Position numbers and translations under genes: made by a program
The notes under the pieces: generated by a model
The model's input: the letters and a program-made list of their open reading frames with translations, nothing else
Told to the model about the DNA's origin: nothing
Database searches by the model: none
DNA from: Pseudomonadota bacterium
GTDB lineage: Bacteria > Pseudomonadota > Gammaproteobacteria > Pseudomonadales > Pseudomonadaceae
Assembly: GCA_023388335.1 (NCBI GenBank)
Contig: JAEWGL010000212.1
Span: 1 to 64,000 of the forward strand
Length of the DNA: 64,000 nucleotides
Reading direction: 5' to 3'
Part shown: positions 16,662 through 25,668 of the stretch, piece by piece
Position numbering within the stretch: position 1 is the stretch's first letter
Layout: each line of letters begins with the position of its first letter

Positions 16662-17564
16662 TTACAGGTCGCCGTAGCCCAATGAACGCAGGGCGCGCTC
16701 GTCGTCGGACCAGCCGCCTTTGACCTTGACCCAGAGGTTGAGCATCACCTTGGCGTCGAACAGCAGTTCCATGTCCTTGCGCGCCTCGGAGCCGATACGC
16801 TTGATACGCTCGCCCTTGTCGCCAATGATGATCTTCTTCTGGCCGTCGCGCTCGACCAGGATCAGCGCATGGATATGCAGCACCGCGCCCTGCTGCTTGA
16901 ATTCCTCGATCTCCACGGTGATCTGGTACGGAAGCTCCGCGCCGAGCTGGCGCATGATCTTCTCGCGGACCAGTTCGGCGGCCAGGAAACGGCTGCTGCG
17001 GTCAGTGATCTGGTCTTCCGGGAAGAAGTGCTCGTTCTCGGGCAGGTGCTTGGCGATCAGGCCTTCGAGCGCTTCGAGGTTGTGCCCCTGCTGTGCGGAG
17101 ATCGGCACGATCTCGGCGTTCGGCAGTTGCTCCTGGAGCCACTTGAGGTGTGGGATCAGTTCGGCCTTTTCCTCGATCCGATCGGTCTTGTTGATCGCCA
17201 GGATGACCGGCCCCTGGACATATTGCACCCGCTCCAGGACCAGCTGGTCCTCATCGGTCCAACGGGTACGGTCGACCACGAAGATGACCACGTCGACGTC
17301 CTTCAGGGCAGCCGAGGCGGTGCGGTTCATGTAGCGGTTGAGAGCCTTCTCGTTACCCTTGTGCATGCCCGGTGTGTCAACGTAGATCGCTTGGATCTCG
17401 CCTTCGGTCTTGATGCCGAGCATGTTGTGGCGGGTGGTCTGTGGCTTGCGCGAGGTGATCGCCAGCTTCTGGCCGAGGATATGGTTGAGCAGCGTCGACT
17501 TGCCCACGTTCGGACGGCCAACGATGGCCACATAGCCGCAGCGGGTCGGATTGCTATCAGTCAT
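16662..17564 (-). CDS. era: GTPase Era
   Basis: A 300-residue essential GTPase that binds the 3' end of 16S rRNA during 30S maturation. G1 is GRPNVGKST near the N-terminus, G3 is DTPGMHKG, G4 is NKTD. The C-terminal KH domain includes IIGDKGERIKRIGSEARKDM. The start at 17564 is preferred because GGAG lies 7 bases upstream; the earlier ATG at 17570 would leave only one base of spacing. This start overlaps the rnc stop by 8 bp (ATGACTGA), indicating coupling. Confidence 0.96.
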   Translation of the reverse strand: MTDSNPTRCGYVAIVGRPNVGKSTLLNHILGQKLAITSRKPQTTRHNMLGIKTEGEIQAIYVDTPGMHKGNEKALNRYMNRTASAALKDVDVVIFVVDRTRWTDEDQLVLERVQYVQGPVILAINKTDRIEEKAELIPHLKWLQEQLPNAEIVPISAQQGHNLEALEGLIAKHLPENEHFFPEDQITDRSSRFLAAELVREKIMRQLGAELPYQITVEIEEFKQQGAVLHIHALILVERDGQKKIIIGDKGERIKRIGSEARKDMELLFDAKVMLNLWVKVKGGWSDDERALRSLGYGDL

Positions 17565-18246
17565 TGCCATTCTCCACGCCCAGGGCGATCAATGCAGCAG
17601 CAGCGGCAACTTGCTCGGCGATACGCCGGCTCACGCCCTGACCACGGCTTTTCTTGTTCAGCAGGGTCACTTCGCACTCGACGAAGAAGGTCCGGCAATG
17701 GGGTTCACCCTGGATATCCACCACTTCGTAACGCGGCAGCTCGCAGGCACGCGACTGCAGAAACTCCTGCAGGCGGGTCTTCGGGTCCTTGTTGGTGTCG
17801 ACCAGGGTCAGGCTCTCGAACTCACCGGCCAGCCAGGCGAGGATACGCTCGCGGGCGGTCTGCATGTCGGCGTCCAGGTAGATCGCGCCGATCAGCGCCT
17901 CGAGGGCGTCGGCGAGGATCGACTCACGACGAAAGCCCCCGCTCTTGAGTTCGCCCGAGCCCAGGCGCAGGTACTCGCCCAGATCGAAACCGCGGGCTAG
18001 CACGGCCAGGGTCTCGCCCTTGACCAGGCGGGCGCGCAAGCGCGACAACTGGCCCTCGCGGGCCTGCGGGAAACGCTCGAAGAGTGCCTCGCCGACCACG
18101 AAGTTGAGGATGGCATCACCGAGAAATTCCAACCGTTCGTTGTTACGGCCGGCAAAGCTGCGGTGGGTCAGGGCCAGCAGCATCATGTCCTGGTTCTGGA
18201 AGGTATAGCCGAGCTTGCGCTCCAGGCGATTCAGGGAAACGCTCAC
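17557..18246 (-). CDS. rnc: Ribonuclease III
   Basis: A 229-residue double-strand-specific endoribonuclease for rRNA processing. The signature NERLEFLGDAIL near residues 34-45 carries the catalytic acids, with the second acidic cluster in LADALEALIGAIYLD. The C-terminal dsRNA-binding domain starts at about residue 155 (DPKTRLQEFLQ). It overlaps era by 8 bp. The 215-bp gap to lepB has no DUF4845 gene of the kind I recall between lepB and rnc in P. aeruginosa. Confidence 0.97.
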   Translation of the reverse strand: MSVSLNRLERKLGYTFQNQDMMLLALTHRSFAGRNNERLEFLGDAILNFVVGEALFERFPQAREGQLSRLRARLVKGETLAVLARGFDLGEYLRLGSGELKSGGFRRESILADALEALIGAIYLDADMQTARERILAWLAGEFESLTLVDTNKDPKTRLQEFLQSRACELPRYEVVDIQGEPHCRTFFVECEVTLLNKKSRGQGVSRRIAEQVAAAAALIALGVENGND

Positions 18247-18429
18247 AGTGCCCCCACCCGCTTGTCACGCTTGGTCAGTCGGCGTGGCGCCCCGCAGGGG
18301 GCGGCCATCGAAATCAACGCTCTATTCAAAACAAAATCCTGAAAGACTGTTTGGCTGTGCTCCATCACCAGCAAAGCGCGGCGCGATCGCCCGCTCCCTG
18401 AATACACAGCCTATGTCAGAAATGCATTC

Positions 18430-18452
18430 GGCGCTGTCTACGAGACAGCGCC
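18430..18452. repeat. Hairpin just downstream of lepB
   Basis: A 10-bp perfect inverted repeat (arms 18430-18439 and 18443-18452, loop ACG) lies 9 bases past the lepB stop in the 215-bp lepB-rnc gap. There is no T-run. It may be an mRNA processing or stability element in the operon. The rest of the gap shows no coding potential. Confidence 0.5.
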
Positions 18453-18461
18453 GTTGGGGTA

Positions 18462-19316
18462 TTACTGAATCAGGCCAACCCGCGACAGGTTCGGGAAGTG
18501 GCTGAGCTTGGGCTCGGGCCAGCTCATCCAGACGGCGAAGGCCTTGCCGACGATGTTGCGGTCCGGAACCATGCCATGCAGTGCCTTGGCAATGTTCGGA
18601 TCGTCCCAGTAGCGGCTGTCGTTGGAGTTGTCGCGGTTGTCACCCATCATGAAGTAATGGCCGGCCGGTACGGTCCATTGCTGGTCCGGTGGCATGCGGT
18701 AACGGCTCATTTCCTTGCGGATCAGGTGCTCGGCGGCGCCGAGTTTTTCCTTGTACAGTTCGGCGCTGCCCAAGGTACCCGGCTCGGTGCCGACCAGCTG
18801 CTCGGCAACCGGCTGGCCATTGACGAACAGGCGCTTGTCGTTGGTATAGCGGATCAAGTCGCCCGGCAATCCAACTACACGCTTGATGTAGTTGACGTTC
18901 GGGTCGCTCGGATAGCGGAACACCATGACGTCCCCGCGCTGCGGGTCGCCCACTTCGATGATCTTCTTGTCGATCACCGGCAGGCGGATGCCATAGGAGA
19001 ACTTGTTTACCAGGATGAAATCGCCCACTTCCAGGGTCGGCTTCATCGACCCTGACGGGATCTGGAACGGCTCCACCAGGAACGAGCGCAGCACCAGCAC
19101 GATGAACAGCACCGGAAAGAACGACTTGCCGTACTCAACCAGCAGCGGTTCCTTGTTCAAGCGATCGACCACTGCCACCTCGGGCTGGCTGACGCTGCCC
19201 TGGTAGTTGGCGACCGCTGCCCGCCGGCGCGGGGCCAGGAACAACAGGTCGACCAGGGCCAACAGACCGCAGACAGCAACGGCGATGACTAGCAACAGCG
19301 GGAAATTTAGCGACAT
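18462..19316 (-). CDS. lepB: Signal peptidase I
   Basis: A 284-residue inner-membrane protease that removes signal peptides from Sec and Tat substrates. Two N-terminal membrane segments (about 5-27 and 64-80) precede the periplasmic domain. Catalytic Ser90 lies in IPSGSMKPTLEVGDF and Lys145 in YIKRVVGLPGD, the same numbers as in E. coli; GDNRDNSNDSRYW is the conserved box E. The gene starts 5 bp after lepA, so the two are co-translated. Confidence 0.97.
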   Translation of the reverse strand: MSLNFPLLLVIAVAVCGLLALVDLLFLAPRRRAAVANYQGSVSQPEVAVVDRLNKEPLLVEYGKSFFPVLFIVLVLRSFLVEPFQIPSGSMKPTLEVGDFILVNKFSYGIRLPVIDKKIIEVGDPQRGDVMVFRYPSDPNVNYIKRVVGLPGDLIRYTNDKRLFVNGQPVAEQLVGTEPGTLGSAELYKEKLGAAEHLIRKEMSRYRMPPDQQWTVPAGHYFMMGDNRDNSNDSRYWDDPNIAKALHGMVPDRNIVGKAFAVWMSWPEPKLSHFPNLSRVGLIQ

Positions 19317-19321
19317 AGGAC

Positions 19322-21121
19322 CTAACTATCCAACCTGAGCACGGCGAGGAAGGCTTCCTGCGGGATCTCCACATTGCCCACCTGTTTCATGCGTTTCTTA
19401 CCGGCCTTCTGCTTCTCCAGCAGCTTGCGCTTACGGCTCACGTCGCCACCGTAGCATTTAGCCAGCACGTTCTTTCTGAGCGCCTTGACAGTGGTGCGCG
19501 CGACGATCTGCCCGCCAATGGCGGCCTGGATGGCCACATCGAACATCTGCCGAGGGATAAGCTCCTTCATCTTCTCGGTCAACGCGCGGCCTTTGTAGTG
19601 CGCGTTGTCACGGTGCACGATCAATGCCAGGGCATCGACCTTGTCGCCATTGATCAGCACATCGAGCTTGACCAGGTTGGCCGACTGATAGCGATCGAAA
19701 TGATAGTCCAACGAGGCATAACCGCGGCTGGTTGACTTCAGACGGTCGAAGAAGTCGAGCACCACTTCGTTCATCGGCAGGTCGTAACGTACCTGCACCT
19801 GCGAGCCGAGGAACTGCATGTCGCGCTGTACGCCACGCTTTTCGATGCACAGGGTAATGACGTTGCCCAGGTGTTCCTGCGGCACCAGGATGTTGGCCGA
19901 CACGATCGGCTCGCGGAAGTCCTCGACCGCCGAGACGTCCGGCAGCTTCGAGGGGTTGTCCACGTAGATGGTTTCGCCGGTCTTGAGCTTGACCTCGAAG
20001 ATCACGCTTGGCGCGGTGGTGATCAGGTCCAGGTCGTATTCGCGCTCCAGGCGCTCCTGGATGATCTCCATGTGCAGCATGCCGAGGAAGCCGCAACGGA
20101 AGCCGAAGCCCAGGGCATCGGAGCTCTCTGGCAGGTACTGCAGCGACGAGTCGTTGAGGGTCAGCTTCTGCAGGGCGTCGCGGAAATCCTCGAAATCATC
20201 GGAGCTGACCGGGAACAGGCCCGCGTAGACCTGCGGCTGGATCTTCTTGAAGCCAGACAGCATCTCGACTTCGGGGGTCGTGCTGAGGGTCAGGGTGTCA
20301 CCGACCGGCGCACCATGGATGTCCTTGATGCTGGCGATGATAAAGCCCACTTCGCCCGCCTTGAGGTCGACGGTCTGGGTGTGCTTGGGGGTGAACACGC
20401 CGACGCTGTCGACCAGGTGCACCTTGCCGGTGGACTTGACGAGGATCTTGTCGCCCTTCTTGACGCGGCCGTGGCGCACACGCACCAACGAGACCACGCC
20501 CAGGTAGTTGTCGAACCAGGAGTCGATGATCAGTGCCTGCAAGGGCGCCTCGATCTCGCCTTCAGGCGCGGGGATCGTCTGCACCAGGCGCTCGAGCACC
20601 TCATCGACGCCCATGCCGCTCTTGGCGCTGCAGGCCACGGCGTCGGTGGCATCGATGCCGATGATCTTCTCGATCTCGTCCTTGACGCGGTCCGGGTCGG
20701 CCTGGGGCAGGTCCATCTTGTTCAGCACGGGCATGACTTCCAGGCCCTGCTCGATGGCGGTATAGCAGTTGGCCACGGACTGGGCCTCGACACCCTGGCC
20801 GGCACCGACCACCAGCAGCGCGCCTTCACACGCCGCCAGGGAACGGCTGACTTCATAGGTGAAGTCGACGTGGCCGGGGGTATCGATGAAGTTCAGCTGG
20901 TAGGTCTTGCCGTCCTGGGCCTTGTAATGCAGCGTAACGCTGTGGGCCTTGATGGTGATCCCGCGTTCGCGTTCCAGGTCCATGGAGTCGAGGACCTGGG
21001 CTTCCATTTCGCGCGCCGACAGGCCACCGCACATCTGGATGAAACGGTCGGCCAGGGTCGACTTGCCATGGTCGATGTGGGCGATGATGGAGAAATTGCG
21101 GATATGACTCAAATCACTCAC
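19322..21121 (-). CDS. lepA: Elongation factor 4 (LepA)
   Basis: A 599-residue ribosome-associated GTPase that acts on stalled or back-translocating ribosomes and in 30S assembly. G1 IAHIDHGKSTLADRF at the start, G3 DTPGHVDF, G4 NKMDLP. The LepA-specific C-terminal domain (KCYGGDVSRKRKLLEKQKAG) separates it from EF-G. Length is standard. It heads the lepA-lepB-rnc-era-recO-pdxJ series and lies downstream of mucD behind a large hairpin element. Confidence 0.98.
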   Translation of the reverse strand: MSDLSHIRNFSIIAHIDHGKSTLADRFIQMCGGLSAREMEAQVLDSMDLERERGITIKAHSVTLHYKAQDGKTYQLNFIDTPGHVDFTYEVSRSLAACEGALLVVGAGQGVEAQSVANCYTAIEQGLEVMPVLNKMDLPQADPDRVKDEIEKIIGIDATDAVACSAKSGMGVDEVLERLVQTIPAPEGEIEAPLQALIIDSWFDNYLGVVSLVRVRHGRVKKGDKILVKSTGKVHLVDSVGVFTPKHTQTVDLKAGEVGFIIASIKDIHGAPVGDTLTLSTTPEVEMLSGFKKIQPQVYAGLFPVSSDDFEDFRDALQKLTLNDSSLQYLPESSDALGFGFRCGFLGMLHMEIIQERLEREYDLDLITTAPSVIFEVKLKTGETIYVDNPSKLPDVSAVEDFREPIVSANILVPQEHLGNVITLCIEKRGVQRDMQFLGSQVQVRYDLPMNEVVLDFFDRLKSTSRGYASLDYHFDRYQSANLVKLDVLINGDKVDALALIVHRDNAHYKGRALTEKMKELIPRQMFDVAIQAAIGGQIVARTTVKALRKNVLAKCYGGDVSRKRKLLEKQKAGKKRMKQVGNVEIPQEAFLAVLRLDS

Positions 21122-21318
21122 GGGTCAACACTCGAAAAGGCTGCGAGCCGGACGCCCGCCGAAAAATAGCCGGGAATTGTACCTCAACCTGAGGGGTTAT
21201 GGGAGATTCCTGATGGGCTGTGTGGCCTCCCACAGCCTAATGGGCTAAGGGGCGATGGGATTGCATGATGGCCGCTGGCTGCATGGCACGACCAGGGGAC
21301 AACCCGCAGCAATCAAAA

Positions 21319-21430
21319 AAAGGGCAGCCGAGGCCTAATGCCTGTCAGTTAACGATTCATCACCTTCCTTGGGGCCGCAAGGCGGCCCCAATTGGCTTAA
21401 CTGACTGGCATTTAGCCGAGGCCGCCCTTT
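21319..21430 (-). terminator. 112-bp nested inverted-repeat element after mucD, acting as terminator
   Basis: Outer arms 21319-21352 and 21397-21430 match at 28 of 34 positions as inverted repeats. Between them is a perfect 10-bp inner hairpin (21369-21378 and 21382-21391, loop AAG). Read from mucD, the outer stem ends in a run of seven Ts, so it can end the mucD transcript. Its size and terminal repeats also resemble a non-autonomous mobile element. The remainder of the 327-bp mucD-lepA gap, about 21122-21318, holds no gene; a lepA promoter is expected there but I cannot point to one. Confidence 0.6.
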
Positions 21431-21448
21431 TCCTACCTCAATTGCAGC

Positions 21449-22882
21449 TTATTCAGCCAACTTGAAGGTGATGAAGCTCGCACGCCCCTGCCGCAGCACG
21501 CGCATGGACACCGAACGGTTCTTCGGCAGGTCCTTGGCGATCTCGGTGAACTGCTTGGCCGAGGCGATCGCCTGGTTGTTCAGGTGGCTGATGACGTCAC
21601 CTGGACGCAGGCCGATCAACGCGGCAGGACCGTCCTGAACCTCCTTGATGATCACACCGCCCTTGAGCTCCAGGCTTTTCTTCTGTTCGGCGGTGAGGTC
21701 CGAGACGGACACGCCCAGGCGGTTGCTGCTGCGCTCGGCGCCACCGTCGGCACCGGCACCGATCTCCTGTTCTTCCTCCGGCAGCGCACCGATGGTGATG
21801 TCCAGGTTCTGACGCTTGCCGTTGCGGATGATCTCAAGCTTGGCCTTGCTACCGTCCTTGAGGCTGCCGACCAGGTGAGGCAGGTCGGCGGACATGACGA
21901 TCGGTTGGCCATTCATGCTCAGGATCACGTCACCCACCTGCAGGCCCCCCTTGGCCGCTGGGCCCTCTTCGAGCACCTGGGCCACCAGGGCGCCGGCCGG
22001 CCTGTCCAGACCAAAGGATTCGGCCAGGTCCTTGTTGACCTCCTGGATCACCACGCCGAGCCAGCCGCGGCTGACCTTGCCGTCTTTCTTCAGCTGATTG
22101 GAGACGTCCAGGGCCACATCGATCGGGATGGCGAAGGACAGGCCCATGAAACCGCCGGAGCGGGTGAAGATCTGCGAGTTGATGCCCACCACCTCGCCAT
22201 CCATGTTGAACAGCGGGCCGCCGGAGTTACCCGGGTTGATCGCCACGTCCGTCTGAATGAATGGCACGTAAGTGTCATTGGGAAGGGTACGTCCCTTGGC
22301 ACTGACGATACCCTTGGTCACCGAGTGGTCAAAGCCGAACGGCGAGCCGATGGCCAGCACCCATTCGCCAACCTTGAGCTTCTCGGAGTCTCCCAGCTTG
22401 ACGGTCGGCAGGTTCTTGCCTTCGACCTTGAGCAGGGCAACGTCGGTGCGCGGGTCGGTGCCGACCAGCTTGGCCTGCAGCTCGCTGCGGTCGGACAGGC
22501 GGACGATGATCTCGTCGGCGTCGGCCACCACGTGGTTGTTGGTCAGCACGTAGCCGTCATCGGAAATGATGAAGCCCGAACCGAGCGACTGCGCCTCACG
22601 CTGGCGGTCGCCTCGTGGCGAACGCGGCTGCTGTGGGAGGTTGCGCTCGAAGAACTCGCGGAACATCGGCGGTAACCCCTCCAGGTCAGGCATTTGCCCG
22701 GCGGCGATGCGGCGATCCGCAAGCTTCTGCTTGGTACTGATGTTCACCACGGCAGGCGAGGCCTGCTCGACCAGGGTAGTGAAGTCCGGAAGGGCTTCCT
22801 GTGCCTGGGCGGTGACTACCTGACCGAGCATGAGCACGGCGGCGAACAACGATAAGTAGGATTTCAAGCGTGGTATTGACAT
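21449..22882 (-). CDS. mucD: Periplasmic serine protease MucD (DegP/HtrA family)
   Basis: A 477-residue periplasmic protease and chaperone that degrades misfolded envelope proteins and dampens AlgU activation. Signal peptide ends at AQA (about residue 28). Catalytic triad: His117 (TNNHVVADAD), Asp147 (RTDVALLK), Ser220 (NPGNSGGPL). Two PDZ domains follow (WLGVVIQEVNKDLAESFG and a second near NRLGVSVSDLTAEQKKSLEL). The ATG at 22882 has GGAG 5 bases upstream and yields the signal peptide; the longer frame from 22996 is rejected. It follows mucB after 172 bp with its own promoter; no mucC is present between them. Confidence 0.96.
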   Translation of the reverse strand: MSIPRLKSYLSLFAAVLMLGQVVTAQAQEALPDFTTLVEQASPAVVNISTKQKLADRRIAAGQMPDLEGLPPMFREFFERNLPQQPRSPRGDRQREAQSLGSGFIISDDGYVLTNNHVVADADEIIVRLSDRSELQAKLVGTDPRTDVALLKVEGKNLPTVKLGDSEKLKVGEWVLAIGSPFGFDHSVTKGIVSAKGRTLPNDTYVPFIQTDVAINPGNSGGPLFNMDGEVVGINSQIFTRSGGFMGLSFAIPIDVALDVSNQLKKDGKVSRGWLGVVIQEVNKDLAESFGLDRPAGALVAQVLEEGPAAKGGLQVGDVILSMNGQPIVMSADLPHLVGSLKDGSKAKLEIIRNGKRQNLDITIGALPEEEQEIGAGADGGAERSSNRLGVSVSDLTAEQKKSLELKGGVIIKEVQDGPAALIGLRPGDVISHLNNQAIASAKQFTEIAKDLPKNRSVSMRVLRQGRASFITFKLAE

Positions 22883-22960
22883 ACGGCTCCCGTCACAACG
22901 AGCGTAGTTAACAATAAGGCCCCGCAAAACGCAGGAAAGGCCAGGCCCTGAGAGGCCTGA

Positions 22961-22989
22961 CCTATAGAAAATTTCCAGGAGTTTTGCAA
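22961..22989 (-). promoter_or_regulatory. Sigma-70-like promoter for mucD
   Basis: On the minus strand, TTGCAA (22984-22989) and TATAGG (22961-22966) are separated by exactly 17 bp, about 80 bp before the mucD ATG. This would let mucD be transcribed apart from algU-mucAB. Confidence 0.5.
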
Positions 22990-23054
22990 ATGACAATGCT
23001 TTAATTTCATTTCAGCCGGGCACTCTCCGCACCGGATCCACGCAAAATTCGCGA

Positions 23055-24020
23055 TCAGTGACGCGCTTGTACATCCTGTGCGCGCATCGACAACGCTACT
23101 CGCTCAGCGGTGCCCAGAGGTATCTCACCGACCACGGTCACCATGACCTTGCCCTTGGGGGTATTGAGATGACGCGACACGGCAACGGTCGGGCCCAATT
23201 GGGCGCGGGTGTCGGTGCCGGCATCGTCCTTGACCGGTTCCAGGAATACCGAGAAGCGGGCCAGTCCATCGTCGTACATCAGGCTGCTGATTGCACTATT
23301 GCGCGCCGGATCTCGGCGTACCGAGCTATTGATCAGCTCGAAGCCCGGTGGCAACCAATCGGAACGCCAGCCAGCAACGGACGCATCAGACCGCACAGGG
23401 ACCGACTCGACGGACTTGCAGGCAGCGCTGGCCTTGAGGTCAGCGTCGCTCGGCAGGTCGTCGGTGTCCAGGCGCGTCATCTGGAAACGCTCGAGCAGCT
23501 GGCCTTTGTCGTTGAGCATCAACGAGCGCAAGGGCAAGCCGGTGCGCCGATCCAGGTGCAACTCGAAAGCATAGCGGTGCTGGTCTCGCGGCGTGAGCGT
23601 CACGATCACGGCATCGCGATCAGCGACCCGTGACTTGCCCGCCACGCTCAAGTCGTACCAGCTCATCAGCTTCAGGGGGTCAAGCACACGCGGTGCAGAA
23701 TCAGGAGGCGTTCCCACCCCGCTTATCAGGGAACCACTGACGCACTGCACCTTACCGTCCACGCGCACAACTTCCTGGGCGGCACCATCGAGCTGCAAAA
23801 GCCGCTCGCTGATCTCGCCGTCCCGGACGCGATGCCATATATCGTGGGTGGAAAAGCTGCCGTTGCGCTCGTAAACGAAGGAACCCTGGTAACTCTGCTT
23901 CTGCTCGGCTCGGGCCAGCTTACTCAGCCATTCGGACGCCTCGGGCGACGAATTGGCTGCCAGGGCCGGCACCGCCATCCAACTGCCAAACAGCAGCGGT
24001 ATGAGAGGTAGCGCGCGCAT
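23055..24020 (-). CDS. mucB: Periplasmic AlgU regulator MucB (RseB-like)
   Basis: A 321-residue periplasmic protein that binds the periplasmic part of MucA and shields it from the protease AlgW until envelope stress or lipid signals arrive. Signal peptide MRALPLIPLLFGSWMAVPAL with cleavage after ALA (about 22). The N-terminal lipid-binding domain (SYQGSFVYERNGSFSTHDIW, then GEISERLLQLDG) and a smaller C-terminal domain (GWRSDWLPPGFELINSSVRR) follow the RseB plan. It lies 12 bp after mucA in the algU operon. Confidence 0.95.
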   Translation of the reverse strand: MRALPLIPLLFGSWMAVPALAANSSPEASEWLSKLARAEQKQSYQGSFVYERNGSFSTHDIWHRVRDGEISERLLQLDGAAQEVVRVDGKVQCVSGSLISGVGTPPDSAPRVLDPLKLMSWYDLSVAGKSRVADRDAVIVTLTPRDQHRYAFELHLDRRTGLPLRSLMLNDKGQLLERFQMTRLDTDDLPSDADLKASAACKSVESVPVRSDASVAGWRSDWLPPGFELINSSVRRDPARNSAISSLMYDDGLARFSVFLEPVKDDAGTDTRAQLGPTVAVSRHLNTPKGKVMVTVVGEIPLGTAERVALSMRAQDVQARH

Positions 24021-24032
24021 GATCCTCCTTAC

Positions 24033-24623
24033 TTAGCGATTTTCCAGGCTCGCCGCACGGGCATAAGGCAGAGCGCTTTCAGTGCCCTTGAGCGCGGATT
24101 CCTGGGCATGCTGGCGCAGATAGCCTGGCAGACGCTGGTCCCAGCCAGCCTGGTTCTGCAGTACACCGTTGGCCATCGGACCGGTCGGCTGCTCGCTGCT
24201 TTCGCTGTAGCCCGCCAGCACCGCAGGACCCTGCACTTGCGGCACGCTCAGGTTCTGCTGGGCAGGCTGTTGAGCGGCCACTTCCACGCCGGTGATCTCG
24301 TCCTGATTGTACAGGCGTACACCAGCCAGTACGGCAACGGTCACCGACGCGGCCACGGCCAGACGACCCAGGCTGCGCCATGGACCCTTCTTGACCTTGG
24401 CCGGCACGGCCTCGTCAGCCAGTGCCGCGGACACCGCCGAGGCGATATCCAGCTTGGGCAGCAGCAATTCCTTGTGCATGGCTGCGCGAGCGACCTGGTA
24501 ACGGGACCAGGTGGCACGGGTTTCGGTATCGTCGATGGCATTCAATACCCGACGCAATTCCAGTTCGTCCGCTTCGTTATCCATCACCGCGGACAGCGAT
24601 TCCTGCAAAGCTTCACGACTCAT
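24033..24623 (-). CDS. mucA: Anti-sigma factor MucA
   Basis: A 196-residue inner-membrane anti-sigma factor that holds AlgU. The cytoplasmic RseA-like domain (MSREALQESLSAVMDNEADE, about 1-80) binds AlgU; a single membrane segment spans about 86-103 (GRLAVAASVTVAVLAGVRLY); the periplasmic tail (about 104-196) is the MucB and protease site. The reading frame is intact, so this is not a mucoid-type truncated allele. It lies 31 bp downstream of algU. Confidence 0.95.
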   Translation of the reverse strand: MSREALQESLSAVMDNEADELELRRVLNAIDDTETRATWSRYQVARAAMHKELLLPKLDIASAVSAALADEAVPAKVKKGPWRSLGRLAVAASVTVAVLAGVRLYNQDEITGVEVAAQQPAQQNLSVPQVQGPAVLAGYSESSEQPTGPMANGVLQNQAGWDQRLPGYLRQHAQESALKGTESALPYARAASLENR

Positions 24624-24654
24624 GGCGGTTCCTCTCTTGGCTGTCGCCGCTGTC

Positions 24655-25236
24655 TCAGGTTTCCTGCAGCAGGGGCTGCAGGGCTTTGTCTATGGCCTCC
24701 CGAGCGCGGAAGATCCGAGAGCGCACGGTACCCACTGGACACTGCATGACGCTCGCAATGTCCTCGTAACTCAGACCATCGAATTCGCGCAAAGTTAAGG
24801 CCGTGCGCAGATCCTCCGGCAGTTGCTGAATGGTCCGATGGACAGTGCCTTCGATTTCATCCCGCAACAACGAGCGCTCTGGGGACTCGAGATCCTTGAG
24901 GCCATGATCGCCGTCGTAAAATTCCGCATCCTCGGAACTTACATCGCTGTCTGGGGGCCGCCGACCGCGGGACACCAGATAGTTTTTTGCCGTGTTGATG
25001 GCAATGCGGTAAAGCCAGGTATAGAACGCACTGTCACCGCGAAAATTTCCCAGCGCCCGGTACGCCTTGATAAAGGCTTCCTGCGCCACATCCTGGGCTT
25101 CATGGGTGTCGTGTACGAACCGCACGATCAACCCGAGAATCTTGTGCTGATACTTCAGCACCAACAGATCGAACGCTCGCCTGTCGCCGCGCTGCACGCG
25201 CTCGACAAGCTGCTGATCCTCTTCCTGGGTTAGCAT
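24655..25236 (-). CDS. algU: ECF sigma factor AlgU (RpoE/sigma-22)
   Basis: A 193-residue ECF sigma factor for envelope stress and, in many pseudomonads, alginate. Region 2 includes YQHKILGLIVRFVHDTHEAQ and GDSAFYTWLYRIAINTAKNY; region 4 has the helix-turn-helix LSYEDIASVMQCPVGTVRSR. The start at 25236 has GAGGAG 5 bases upstream and matches known AlgU (MLTQEED); a GTG 6 bases earlier is less likely. It heads algU-mucA-mucB and has an AlgU-type promoter 59-86 bp upstream, as expected for autoregulation. Confidence 0.97.
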   Translation of the reverse strand: MLTQEEDQQLVERVQRGDRRAFDLLVLKYQHKILGLIVRFVHDTHEAQDVAQEAFIKAYRALGNFRGDSAFYTWLYRIAINTAKNYLVSRGRRPPDSDVSSEDAEFYDGDHGLKDLESPERSLLRDEIEGTVHRTIQQLPEDLRTALTLREFDGLSYEDIASVMQCPVGTVRSRIFRAREAIDKALQPLLQET

Positions 25237-25294
25237 GAACACTCCTCAGTGAAGCTGAAGGAGCGTTGCAAAGGCCATCGTTCAGGCTTGCAAC

Positions 25295-25322
25295 CATAGA
25301 CTCGGGCTTTCAGCAAAAGTTC
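25295..25322 (-). promoter_or_regulatory. AlgU-dependent autoregulatory promoter of algU
   Basis: On the minus strand GAACTT (25317-25322), a 16-bp spacer, then TCTATG (25295-25300) matches the AlgU/sigma-E consensus GAACTT-N16-TCtga. The surrounding 25237-25668 gap (432 bp) has no gene; its right half must carry the nadB promoter, which I cannot pinpoint. Confidence 0.7.
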
Positions 25323-25668
25323 TCCCCTCCAAGCAAGTTTCCTGCGGCCCTTGGTCGGCTCGCACGAAAAACGCAGCACGGTCGAGGCCGGCTGCGTCGA
25401 TAATCAGGTCTCGGTCACGCAGGTGACAGCCCGGGCAGGACTGGCGCCATACGTCGCCGCGGCAATTGTGACGTGCGGGCAGCCTTCTATGGATTCTCCC
25501 CTGTCAGGGAAAGTTCCCAAAGATTGCCGATGCACCGCAAGCGCTATTGGAAATCAGGCACCCGGGGCTGCTATAAAGGCAACCGGTCAAGATTCACGAT
25601 AGTTTCACTATGCCATCTGCGCTCGACTATTGTGCCGCGCACCCTCTCAAGATTACTAGTGTCCCGAC

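Noticed and set aside
24033..24623. Possible mucA truncation giving a mucoid strain
   Set aside because: The frame is intact to 196 residues with membrane segment and periplasmic tail.
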